DNA from: Flavobacteriia bacterium
Lineage (GTDB): Bacteria > Bacteroidota > Bacteroidia > Flavobacteriales_D > Crocinitomicaceae
Length of the DNA stretch: 64,000 nt
Direction: 5' to 3'
Assembly (NCBI GenBank): GCA_947446925.1
Contig: CANFHU010000001.1
Location: 310,001 to 374,000, forward strand
Below are positions 27,400 through 34,880 of this stretch, piece by piece (the stretch's first letter is position 1; every line of letters starts with the position of its first letter). The notes under the pieces are model-generated. The model was not told the origin of the DNA. It searched no databases and saw nothing but the letters and a program-made list of their open reading frames with translations. A program made the translations under genes and the position numbers.

Positions 27400-29304
27400 A
27401 TGATTAATCTATTCCCATCTAGTTTATCTGTTCTACTCAAACGTTTAGGGTGGGTATTTCTATGTATGCAACTGTGTCGTTTGGTTTTTTATTTTTCGAA
27501 TCAAGCCGATTTTTCATTAATATCTAGCAAAGATTGGTTCGTTGGTGCTGGATTTGATATACTTACTATTTGTTTGTTTTTCTTACCCTTTGTTACTTTA
27601 TCCCTTTTACCAGGGAGATATACCATGCGTACTTGGTATCAAGGTATTTTAAGAGGTTTATTTTTGGTATTAAATAGTACCTTGGTTTTTTTCAATTTAA
27701 TCGATGTAGAATATTTTCGATTCACTAAAAAACGATCGACGTTCGATGTTTTTGAAATGGTACAAGGAGGGAATGATTTGAGTCAACAACTAGCCTCTTA
27801 TTTTCGTGATTTTTGGTTGGTGATGATATTGTTTATTGGCTTTTTAATCTTTACGAACTTTATTTTTTCTAAGACCGTAAACAAATCCGAACATCCATCT
27901 GCAAAACTGTATAAACAATTAATAACCTTAGTACTAACAATTGGATTTACGATTTTTATTGGTCGCGGTGGATTTGTATTGAAACCATTAAGTCCCATTG
28001 ATGCCTCCCAATTTACGCGTATAGAAAATACTGCTTTCGTGTTGAACACTCCTTTTACGATGGCGAAGTCTTGGTCGAAGGAAGGATTACAGGAGAAACA
28101 TTTTTTTTCGTTAAAAGAAGAAAAATTCATTTTTAATCCAATTCATACCAGTGTTCCGCAACATATCTTCCCCAATAAAACGAATGTTGTGGTATTGATT
28201 GTTGAGAGTTTTGGGAATGAATGGGTAGGTGCTGCTGGTGCTAAAAAGTCTTTTACGCCATTTTTAGACTCTTTAACTACCGAAAGTCTATACTTTAAAA
28301 ATGGCATTGCCAATGGGAAGAAATCCATTGAAGCGGTTCCATCTATTTTTGCTTCCCTTCCCTCCTTATTGGAAATCCCTTATATTTCTTCTCAATATGG
28401 GAATAACCGCATCGAAGGGTTGCCCCGTATTTTGAAAAAGGAAGGGTATACTTCCGCATTTTTTCACGGTGCAACCAATGGTTCCATGAAGTTTGATGGT
28501 TTTGCAGCACAAGCGGGTTTCGACCACTATTACGGAAGAACAGAGTATAACAATGAAAAACATTACGATGGAAGTTGGGGGATCCTAGATGAATATTTTA
28601 ATCCTTGGACCGCACGTAAATTAAGTACATTAAAACAACCTTTTTTAGCAAGTCTTTTTACACTTTCTACCCATCATCCTTTTTACATTCCACCTCACAT
28701 GCGTGGCAAATTACGCAAAGGTCCACAACCTATTTGCGAAGCAACACATTATGGTGATTATAGTTTACGGAAGTTTTTTGAAACCGCTAAAAAGCAACCT
28801 TGGTATAAAAACACGGTGTTTGTGTTGTGTGCAGATCATACGGCTGCTACTAAAAATCCAAAGTATAACCAACGTACTGAGATGTATAAAATTCCTATCC
28901 TGTTCTTTGATCCTAGTGGACGCTTAAAAAAAGAAAAAAACGAAGAACTCTTTCAACAAATTGATATATTACCCACCTTACTAGATGTGTTGAATATAAA
29001 AACAAACTATTATTCTTTTGGTAATTCATACTTTCAAAAACATAATAAAGAAGCAGTTACGTATTTAGACGGGTCTTATTATTACTTTCAGAACAATTTT
29101 TTATTATCTTTTTCACAAGAAAAGGCACGGTATTTGTATAGTTTAGATTCGAGAACAAACAAGGTTGTCGATTCGATGAAAAAACATCCCAAAGAGTCGA
29201 AAAAAATGGAGCGCAGATTGAAAGCAATGGTGCAACGTTACAACCGAGATTTGATCCACAATCAAACTACGGCATATGAAAAAGAGAATATATTTCATCA
29301 TTAA
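27400..29304 (+). CDS. LTA-synthase-like sulfatase-fold transferase
   Basis: The 634-residue protein has about five N-terminal membrane helices (to about residue 190) and a sulfatase-fold domain. The start of that domain is NVVVLIVESFGNEW, the nucleophile region is NGKKSIEAVPSIFASLPSL, and the later metal site is CADHTAATKN. In Gram-positives such enzymes move phosphoglycerol from phosphatidylglycerol and release diacylglycerol. Here the acceptor is unknown. The gene overlaps the next one, a diacylglycerol-kinase-like gene, by 29 bases, a hint that the pair makes and recycles diacylglycerol. I start at ATG 27400, not the TTG at 27391. Confidence 0.85.
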   Translation: MINLFPSSLSVLLKRLGWVFLCMQLCRLVFYFSNQADFSLISSKDWFVGAGFDILTICLFFLPFVTLSLLPGRYTMRTWYQGILRGLFLVLNSTLVFFNLIDVEYFRFTKKRSTFDVFEMVQGGNDLSQQLASYFRDFWLVMILFIGFLIFTNFIFSKTVNKSEHPSAKLYKQLITLVLTIGFTIFIGRGGFVLKPLSPIDASQFTRIENTAFVLNTPFTMAKSWSKEGLQEKHFFSLKEEKFIFNPIHTSVPQHIFPNKTNVVVLIVESFGNEWVGAAGAKKSFTPFLDSLTTESLYFKNGIANGKKSIEAVPSIFASLPSLLEIPYISSQYGNNRIEGLPRILKKEGYTSAFFHGATNGSMKFDGFAAQAGFDHYYGRTEYNNEKHYDGSWGILDEYFNPWTARKLSTLKQPFLASLFTLSTHHPFYIPPHMRGKLRKGPQPICEATHYGDYSLRKFFETAKKQPWYKNTVFVLCADHTAATKNPKYNQRTEMYKIPILFFDPSGRLKKEKNEELFQQIDILPTLLDVLNIKTNYYSFGNSYFQKHNKEAVTYLDGSYYYFQNNFLLSFSQEKARYLYSLDSRTNKVVDSMKKHPKESKKMERRLKAMVQRYNRDLIHNQTTAYEKENIFHH

Positions 29305-30160
29305 TCCAATTTCTGGAACAGGTAAAAAGAAGGACTTACCTAAATTGATTCATGAAAATTTAGATCATTCAATTTTTGATTACGAAATTAAATATTCCGA
29401 ATACTGTAAACATGCCAAAGAAATTGCTGCGCAGGCTGCACAAGATGGGGTAGATGTTGTATGTGCTGTTGGTGGAGATGGCTCGGTGCACGAAGTAGGT
29501 ACAGCATTGATTGGTACTAAAACCGCTTTAGCAATCTTACCAGTTGGTTCTGGCAATGGCTTAGCCCGACATATGCAAATTCCTTTAAATATTAAAAAAG
29601 CGATTCAGTGTATCAATGAACAAAATCATTTGTTAATGGATACAGGTTTAGTAAATGATAAACCATTTTTGGGAGTTGGCGGTTATGGTTTTGACGCTCT
29701 AATTGCGGATAAATTCAATAAATCTAAAAAACGTGGTATGTGGAATTATGTGAAATTAATTACGCGAGAAATTTATTCATTTAAACCGATTACTATCACG
29801 ATTGAATTACCACATTTTAAACGTGAATTGCCGGTTGTGTTATGTACCTTGGCTAATGCTTCGGAATTTGGAAATGGTTTTTGTATTTCACCTACTTCGA
29901 GTGTGAGTGATGGTAAGTTAGAACTATGTTTATTAAAGCCATTTTCTTTTTGGAAAGCGCCTTCCATTGCTTATCATTTCTTCAAAAAAACGAGTTATAA
30001 GTCTAAGTTTACCGAAACAATTTCTTTGGAAAAAGCACGTATTACTCTAAATCAAAAAATGGCCCATTACGATGGTGAACCTTTTGAAGTAAGAAAAGAA
30101 TTAAATATTCAAGTTATCCCAAAAAGTCTTAATATCTTAGCAGGAAAAAGTCTTGCGTAA
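29276..30160 (+). CDS. Diacylglycerol kinase family lipid kinase (YegS/DgkB-like)
   Basis: This 294-residue lipid kinase has the DAGK catalytic motifs GGDGSVHEVGTAL (near residue 65) and LPVGSGNGLARHM (near 91). The family phosphorylates diacylglycerol or related lipids to feed phosphatidate synthesis. It overlaps the end of the LTA-synthase-like gene by 29 bases and its stop overlaps the next start by one base, so the three are translationally coupled. A sphingosine-type lipid substrate cannot be excluded. Confidence 0.87.
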   Translation: MKKRIYFIINPISGTGKKKDLPKLIHENLDHSIFDYEIKYSEYCKHAKEIAAQAAQDGVDVVCAVGGDGSVHEVGTALIGTKTALAILPVGSGNGLARHMQIPLNIKKAIQCINEQNHLLMDTGLVNDKPFLGVGGYGFDALIADKFNKSKKRGMWNYVKLITREIYSFKPITITIELPHFKRELPVVLCTLANASEFGNGFCISPTSSVSDGKLELCLLKPFSFWKAPSIAYHFFKKTSYKSKFTETISLEKARITLNQKMAHYDGEPFEVRKELNIQVIPKSLNILAGKSLA

Positions 30161-30609
30161 TGTTTGTAGATACGGAATTAGAGGTAGTTTTACCCATCTT
30201 TGATAAATTAACAGCAACAACACCAGCACTTTGGGGATCTATGTCTTCCCAACGTATGGTGGAGCATTTGGTAGATGTTATTCGAATAGCGATAGGCGAA
30301 AACCCACAAGCAGTATTAATTGATGAAGAAAAATTGCCTTCCATGTTGCGTTTTTTAGAATCAGACAAACCAATGGCAAAAGAGATACAAGTTCCTTTTG
30401 CAACAGCGGATATGCCTTTACGCCACGAAGAAATTGAGTTGGCAATTGACGAGTACATCGATGTTTTCTTAACATTCGAAGAATTATATGAAAACAATCC
30501 TGATTTGACGCATATTCACCCATACTATGGTCCTTTGAATTATGCGCAATGGAAACGTTTACATGCAAAGCATCTTACCCATCATTTTCAACAATTTGGA
30601 TTGATTTAA
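30160..30609 (+). CDS. DUF1569 (DinB-like fold) protein
   Basis: The 149-residue protein matches the DUF1569 pattern: MSSQRMVEHL near the N terminus and the ending HPYYGPLNYAQWKRLHAKHLTHHFQQFGLI-like block with the conserved HH. These proteins belong to the DinB/YfiT four-helix superfamily and may bind a metal through the histidines. Function is unknown. It begins in the stop codon of the lipid kinase gene. Confidence 0.82.
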   Translation: MFVDTELEVVLPIFDKLTATTPALWGSMSSQRMVEHLVDVIRIAIGENPQAVLIDEEKLPSMLRFLESDKPMAKEIQVPFATADMPLRHEEIELAIDEYIDVFLTFEELYENNPDLTHIHPYYGPLNYAQWKRLHAKHLTHHFQQFGLI

Positions 30610-30619
30610 TTTCTCGCCT

Positions 30620-30865
30620 ATGAAGAAATTGATTTTTTTATGTTTGTTGGTTTTACTATTTGTAAACCAAGAAGTGTTTGCACAAGGATGTGCTCAGTGT
30701 AAAGTAGTAGCTGAACAAGCTTCTTCAGAAGCAGATGAATCTTCTTTTGGTTCAAACATCAACACAGGAATTTTGTATTTAATGCTTATTCCTTATGCTT
30801 TGCTAATCTTCCTTTTCCGTAAAAAGATAGTCGGAATTTTACGTATGGTTTTCTTAAAGAAATAA
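30620..30865 (+). CDS. Small secreted/membrane protein with CAQCK motif
   Basis: An 81-residue protein with a signal peptide (MKKLIFLCLLVLLFVNQEVFA), a GCAQCK motif right after it, one membrane helix (about 50-66) and a basic C terminus. I recall short Bacteroidetes proteins of this build. Function is unknown. The Cys pair could bind metal or form a disulfide. Confidence 0.7.
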   Translation: MKKLIFLCLLVLLFVNQEVFAQGCAQCKVVAEQASSEADESSFGSNINTGILYLMLIPYALLIFLFRKKIVGILRMVFLKK

Positions 30866-30873
30866 GTCTCTTT

Positions 30874-31734
30874 ATGATTGAAAATTTAAAGAAACTCTAT
30901 AAATTCCTTTCTCCGAAGTGGCAAAAATTGTACATTTAGTATCCTGTTGATTTTGCTCCTCGACATGGTCATGGAAAACCACCACACGGTCAATTATACA
31001 ACATTATCAATGAAAACAGAAGTGTGTATCATGAGCTCTTAAACGACGCACTTAAGTATACCTCCGTTTTTCAAGGAATCAATAAACAAATTGACGAAAA
31101 AAACCCAATTCAACCAGCGTATAATAACCAGTTTTTACCTGGATTAGATATTATAGGAATTTATACCTTACTAGCAAAGTACAATCCGGAACGATACGTA
31201 GAAGTGGGTTCTGGTAATTCGACGAAAGTTGCGCGAAAAGCTATCAACGAACAAGGATTACAAACAAAAATTATATCCATCGATCCACATCCACGTGCTG
31301 AAATTGACGCGATTTCGGATGAGGTGATTCGTAAACCTTTTGAAAATATCGATATTGACTTTTTACTTTCCTTGAAAGAAAATGATATATTGTTTATTGA
31401 TAATTCACACCGCGTACTTCCCAATTCCGACGCAACGGTTTTCTTTTTGGAAATATTACCGCGTTTGCATCCAGGAGTAATTGTGCACATTCACGATATC
31501 TATTTGCCGTACGATTACCCTCAGTTTATGTGCGATCGTTTTTATTCGGAACAATATACCCTAGCTGCTTTTGTATTGGCAAATCCAACGCGATACTCTA
31601 CCTTATTACCGAATTATTTTATCAGTGAGGATAAGGAATTGAGTGAGATTTTACTGCCAATTTGGAATCATCCTAATCTCAAAGATGTGGAACGACATGG
31701 AGGGTCGTATTGGCTTCAAATAAAAAACGGATAA
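30874..31734 (+). pseudogene. SAM methyltransferase-like gene broken by in-frame TAG at codon 22
   Basis: The frame starts MIENLKKLYKFLSPKWQ at 30874 and meets TAG at 30937-30939, then continues in the same frame for 264 codons to TAA at 31732-31734. The segment after the TAG (YPVDFAPRHGHGKPPHGQLY) looks like family sequence, so the TAG sits inside the protein. Later blocks include VEVGSGNSTKVARKA (SAM-binding) and IVHIHDIYLPYDYPQ. A GTG at 31024 could restart translation but would drop the conserved segment. TAG is used as a normal stop elsewhere, for example by mnmG. Confidence 0.65.
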
Positions 31735-31759
31735 TTAACGAACCAATTACCCGTTTTTA
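31722..31759 (+). terminator. Terminator hairpin at the end of the methyltransferase gene, copy A
   Basis: AAAAACGGATAATT pairs with AATTACCCGTTTTT with one mismatch. The hairpin overlaps the stop codon. A near-identical copy lies at 33013-33052 on the other side of the ATPase gene. Confidence 0.7.
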
Positions 31760-31773
31760 TATCTTTAACAATT

Positions 31774-31824
31774 AAAAACCCATGAAAAAGTAAAAATTAA
31801 CTTTACTTTTTCATGGGTTTTTTT
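31774..31824 (+). terminator. Strong 21-bp stem terminator before the ATPase gene
   Basis: A perfect 21-bp stem, 31774-31794 against 31802-31822, built around AACCCATG/CATGGGTT, has a 7-base loop. The right arm ends in a T run. It insulates the ATPase gene from upstream reading. Confidence 0.75.
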
Positions 31825-31831
31825 ATCTTTG
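31824..31831 (+). promoter_or_regulatory. Putative -7 promoter box of the ATPase gene
   Basis: TATCTTTG matches TAnnTTTG. It overlaps the T run of the preceding terminator and ends 4 bases before the ATG at 31836, so any transcript would be leaderless. Confidence 0.45.
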
Positions 31832-31835
31832 AACA

Positions 31836-32996
31836 ATGGTTGAAAGATATATATTCAAAGACTTACTAGAGATTATAGAAGAATTTCCAGTAGTAGGGAT
31901 TGTTGGTCCAAGACAAGTTGGTAAAACTACGTTGGCAAAATTGTTGTCTAAACAAATCAAAAAGGAAACGATTTTTTTAGACTTAGAGAATCCTAGAGAT
32001 GCCTCAAAATTAACAGATCCTTTATTGTTTTTTGAAAATAATCAAACAAAATGTATCATCATAGATGAGGTACAAATCAACAAAGAATTGTTTCCGATTA
32101 TTCGCACAGTTGTTGATCAACATAGAGAGCCAGGTCGTTTTATTTTGTTGGGTTCTGCATCGCCTGAATTGATTAGAGATAGTTCAGAATCATTAGCAGG
32201 AAGAATTTACTACAAAGAATTAACACCTTTTCATTTTAAAGAGATTAATGAAATTGTTACCTATCAAAAACATTGGTTGTATGGTGGCTATCCTGAAGCA
32301 TTATTAACAGAGTCACCAACGAAAAGTAAACGTTGGAGAAGATCATTTATACAAACCTATATAGAGCGAGATTTACCGATGTTAGGTTTATCAAGTAAAA
32401 CGTCAGACATTCATCGTTTATTTCGAATGATTAGTCATATTCATGGTCAACAATTAAATTATAATACTTTGTCAAAATCGTTAGGATTAAGTAGTCCTAC
32501 GATAAAAAAGCAAGTTGATTTTTTGGAGCATGCGTATATTATTCGTTTACTTGAGCCCTATTATTTTAATACGAGTAAACGTTTAGTTAAGTCACCTAAG
32601 ATTTACATACGTGATACTGGATTGCTACATAGTTTACTTGATATTGACGATAATGAGTATCTATTTGGTCATCCTATTATAGGGAATTCTTGGGAAGGAT
32701 ATGTGATAGAGCAAGTCGCAGCTGTATTGCCAGAAGATTATTCGTTAAATTATTACCGAACACAACAAGGTGCTGAATTAGATTTGGTTGTCTGTAAAAA
32801 TTTACGTCCTATTTTAGGTGTTGAAATTAAATTAAGTTCAAATCCAAAATTTAGTGTCGGAAACGAAATTAGTCTTCAAGATTTAGGTTTAGATAAAGGT
32901 TATATTGTAGTACCAGAAACGGAGGGATATTTTTTAAAAAAGAATGTGGAAGTTGTTTCATTAAATCTTTTAATTAACTTAATTAATAAGTTATAA
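31836..32996 (+). CDS. AAA-type ATPase with DUF4143 C-terminal domain
   Basis: This 386-residue protein has Walker A GPRQVGKTT (residues 24-32), Walker B CIIIDEVQ (about 75-82), the sensor-like LLGSASPEL, and a C-terminal DUF4143 domain (WEGYVIEQV, YYRTQQGAELDLVV) that resembles a PD-(D/E)xK nuclease fold, with E and D visible in AELDLV and later EIK. The family is widespread, often singletons of unknown role. The gene is bracketed by two copies of a terminator-like sequence (31722-31759 and 33013-33052), as if inserted between two convergent genes. Confidence 0.85.
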   Translation: MVERYIFKDLLEIIEEFPVVGIVGPRQVGKTTLAKLLSKQIKKETIFLDLENPRDASKLTDPLLFFENNQTKCIIIDEVQINKELFPIIRTVVDQHREPGRFILLGSASPELIRDSSESLAGRIYYKELTPFHFKEINEIVTYQKHWLYGGYPEALLTESPTKSKRWRRSFIQTYIERDLPMLGLSSKTSDIHRLFRMISHIHGQQLNYNTLSKSLGLSSPTIKKQVDFLEHAYIIRLLEPYYFNTSKRLVKSPKIYIRDTGLLHSLLDIDDNEYLFGHPIIGNSWEGYVIEQVAAVLPEDYSLNYYRTQQGAELDLVVCKNLRPILGVEIKLSSNPKFSVGNEISLQDLGLDKGYIVVPETEGYFLKKNVEVVSLNLLINLINKL

Positions 32997-33012
32997 TATT
33001 TCTTGAATTAAA

Positions 33013-33052
33013 CTAAAAAACGGATAATTAGCAGAACCAATTACCCGTTTTA
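33013..33052 (-). terminator. Terminator hairpin after scoB, copy B
   Basis: This 40-base hairpin is almost the same as 31722-31759, with ATAATTAGCAGAACC in place of ATAATTAACGAACC. It lies about 20 bases past the scoB stop on the minus strand and close after the ATPase gene on the plus strand, so it could end both. Confidence 0.7.
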
Positions 33053-33071
33053 ACATTTATTTTTTCTTTTA

Positions 33072-33728
33072 TTACAATACCATTTCTGGAACATTATCTG
33101 GAACTACTAAATCTCCTTCTGTTTTAGAAATAATTTCTTCCACACTAACTCCTGGTGCACGTTCAATTAAATGGAATTTACCGTCTTTGATCTCCATTAC
33201 TGCTAATTCAGTAACTACTTTTTTAACACAACCAACACCAGTTAAAGGTAATGTACATTCTTTTAGAATTTTAGATTCACCTGCTTTGTTGGAATGCATC
33301 ATTGCCACAATGATATTATCTGCAGAAGCAACTAAATCCATTGCTCCACCCATACCTTTTACCATTTTACCTGGAATTTTCCAATTGGCAATATCTCCGT
33401 TTTGAGACACTTCCATAGCGCCAAGCACTGTAAGTTGTACGTGTTGACCTCTAATCATTGCAAACGACATTGCAGAGTCAAAAAACACTGCTCCTTTTGT
33501 TGCGGTAATTGTTTGTTTCCCAGCATTGATTAAATCAGCATCTTCTTCTCCTTCGAATGGAAATGGACCCATCCCTAAGATTCCATTTTCGGATTGGAAT
33601 TCCACTTCTATTCCTTCAGGAATATAATTTGCTACTAACGTTGGGATTCCGATCCCTAAATTCACGTACCATCCGTCTTTTAATTCCTGTGCGATACGTT
33701 TTGCTATACCTACTTTATCTAAAGCCAT
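33072..33728 (-). CDS. scoB: 3-oxoacid CoA-transferase, subunit B
   Basis: The 218-residue beta subunit of a type I CoA-transferase that moves CoA between succinyl-CoA and acetoacetate or similar acids. The catalytic Glu is in the SENGILG block (about residue 46-52), and GKGMGGAMDLV is the other family block (MVKGMGGAMDLVASA). Subunit A lies upstream on the same strand, but a four-helix-bundle gene stands between the two. Confidence 0.93.
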   Translation of the reverse strand: MALDKVGIAKRIAQELKDGWYVNLGIGIPTLVANYIPEGIEVEFQSENGILGMGPFPFEGEEDADLINAGKQTITATKGAVFFDSAMSFAMIRGQHVQLTVLGAMEVSQNGDIANWKIPGKMVKGMGGAMDLVASADNIIVAMMHSNKAGESKILKECTLPLTGVGCVKKVVTELAVMEIKDGKFHLIERAPGVSVEEIISKTEGDLVVPDNVPEMVL

Positions 33729-33735
33729 TTTTTTC

Positions 33736-33773
33736 TAATTTGAAGATTTGAAAATTAGTTAATTTGAAGATGG
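33736..33773. repeat. AATTTGAAR repeat, left flank of the four-helix gene
   Basis: TAATTTGAAGATTTGAAAAT followed by TAGTTAATTTGAAGATGG. It holds three ATTTGAAR units and overlaps the end of the four-helix-bundle gene. It is closely similar to a gene-less copy at 41874-41910 and to the inverted copy at 34128-34164. Confidence 0.75.
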
Positions 33774-34130
33774 AAGCGTTTTCGAAATTTTGGATGAGGA
33801 AATTATTTTATTGATAATTCGAGAAATACTATCTAATTCGTCAATTAAGGATTGATCAAATGGATATGTTTTAATTTCTTTACAAATTTCTAACCAATAA
33901 TACGTTTCATCGACTTCTTTCGCTGCAATCTTAAATTTGTGAATGAAATCATTCTTTGATTCTGCATTTTGAGCTTCGCGAATATTAGCTCCAATGGATG
34001 TACCTGATTTGATTAATTGACGAGCGATTGTATACTTTTTTTGTTCTTCTAATGTTTCACAAAAAACGACAATATTAAGCGCGAACTTAAAACTTAAATT
34101 AACAATAATATTATCTCGATCGTTCCTCAT
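33759..34130 (-). CDS. Four helix bundle protein (23S rRNA intervening-sequence protein family)
   Basis: The 123-residue protein shows the family core: LIKSGTSIGANIREAQNAESKNDFIHKFKIAAKEVDETYYWLE. Members occur inside 23S rRNA intervening sequences in some bacteria and as scattered single genes in Bacteroidetes; the function is unknown to me. Start at ATG 34130; a TTG two codons upstream is less likely. The gene lies between scoA and scoB, which are normally adjacent, and both of its ends fall in ATTTGAAAATG-type repeats, so it looks inserted. Confidence 0.88.
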   Translation of the reverse strand: MRNDRDNIIVNLSFKFALNIVVFCETLEEQKKYTIARQLIKSGTSIGANIREAQNAESKNDFIHKFKIAAKEVDETYYWLEICKEIKTYPFDQSLIDELDSISRIINKIISSSKISKTLPSSN

Positions 34131-34164
34131 TTTCAAATTTTCAAATCAGTACATTTTCAAATTT
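34128..34164. repeat. AATTTGAAR repeat, right flank, inverted
   Basis: On the minus strand this reads AATTTGAAAATGTACTGATT then TGAAAATTTGAAAATG, i.e. the same units as 33736-33773 in opposite orientation. It contains the four-helix gene start codon and touches the scoA stop codon. Confidence 0.7.
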
Positions 34165-34858
34165 ATTTTGATCTAACCGTTCTCTGTTCAATGCGTTTCT
34201 CAAATTTCTCTCCTTGGAAAATGCGTTGCACAAAAATTCCTGGAGTATGAATTTGATTTGGATCTAGTTCTCCAGCTGGAACTAATTCCTCTACTTCAGC
34301 AATGGTGATTTTACCAGCCATCGCCATCATAGGATTGAAATTTCGTGCAGTTGCTTTGAACACTAAGTTACCTTCTGTATCGCCTTTCCATGCTTTCACA
34401 ATTGCAAAATCAGCAGTTAATGCAGATTCTAAAATGTGTGGTTTTCCATTAAAAACACGTACTTCTTTTCCTTCAGCAACTTCTGTTCCATACCCTGCTG
34501 GTGTGAAGAATGCTGGAATACCTGCACCACCCGCACGACATCTTTCCGCTAAAGAACCTTGAGGAATTAAATCTACTTCTAATTCTCCAGAAAGCATTTG
34601 ACGTTCAAATTCATCGTTTTCACCAACGTAGGAACTGATCATTTTTTTCACTTGTTTTTGTTGTAATAACAATCCAAGACCAAAATTATCTACACCTGCA
34701 TTATTGGAGATACACGTAAGATTTTTAACACCTAATTTTACTAATTCGGCGATTGAATTTTCAGGAATACCACATAAACCGAAACCACCAACCATTAAGG
34801 TCATGTTGTCTTCGATTCCTTTTAGGGCTTCTGAAACGTTACTAACTACTTTATTCAT
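34163..34858 (-). CDS. scoA: 3-oxoacid CoA-transferase, subunit A
   Basis: The 231-residue alpha subunit shows the CoA-binding block [15 protein letters not shown] near residue 21 and [20 protein letters not shown] in the middle. It works with ScoB in ketone-body or branched-chain acid use. Length and motifs are typical. It follows PBP1A on the genome but is 22 bases downstream of that gene's stop on the same strand only in reverse order: PBP1A lies upstream on the minus strand. Confidence 0.93.
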   Translation of the reverse strand: MNKVVSNVSEALKGIEDNMTLMVGGFGLCGIPENSIAELVKLGVKNLTCISNNAGVDNFGLGLLLQQKQVKKMISSYVGENDEFERQMLSGELEVDLIPQGSLAERCRAGGAGIPAFFTPAGYGTEVAEGKEVRVFNGKPHILESALTADFAIVKAWKGDTEGNLVFKATARNFNPMMAMAGKITIAEVEELVPAGELDPNQIHTPGIFVQRIFQGEKFEKRIEQRTVRSK

Positions 34859-34880
34859 ACTATTGATTTATATAAATTTC

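Noticed and set aside
22742-30939. TAG read as an amino acid (two in-frame TAG codons)
   Set aside because: mnmG and the DUF4175 gene end normally at TAG, and no tRNA or enzyme for recoding is seen. Nonsense mutation is simpler.
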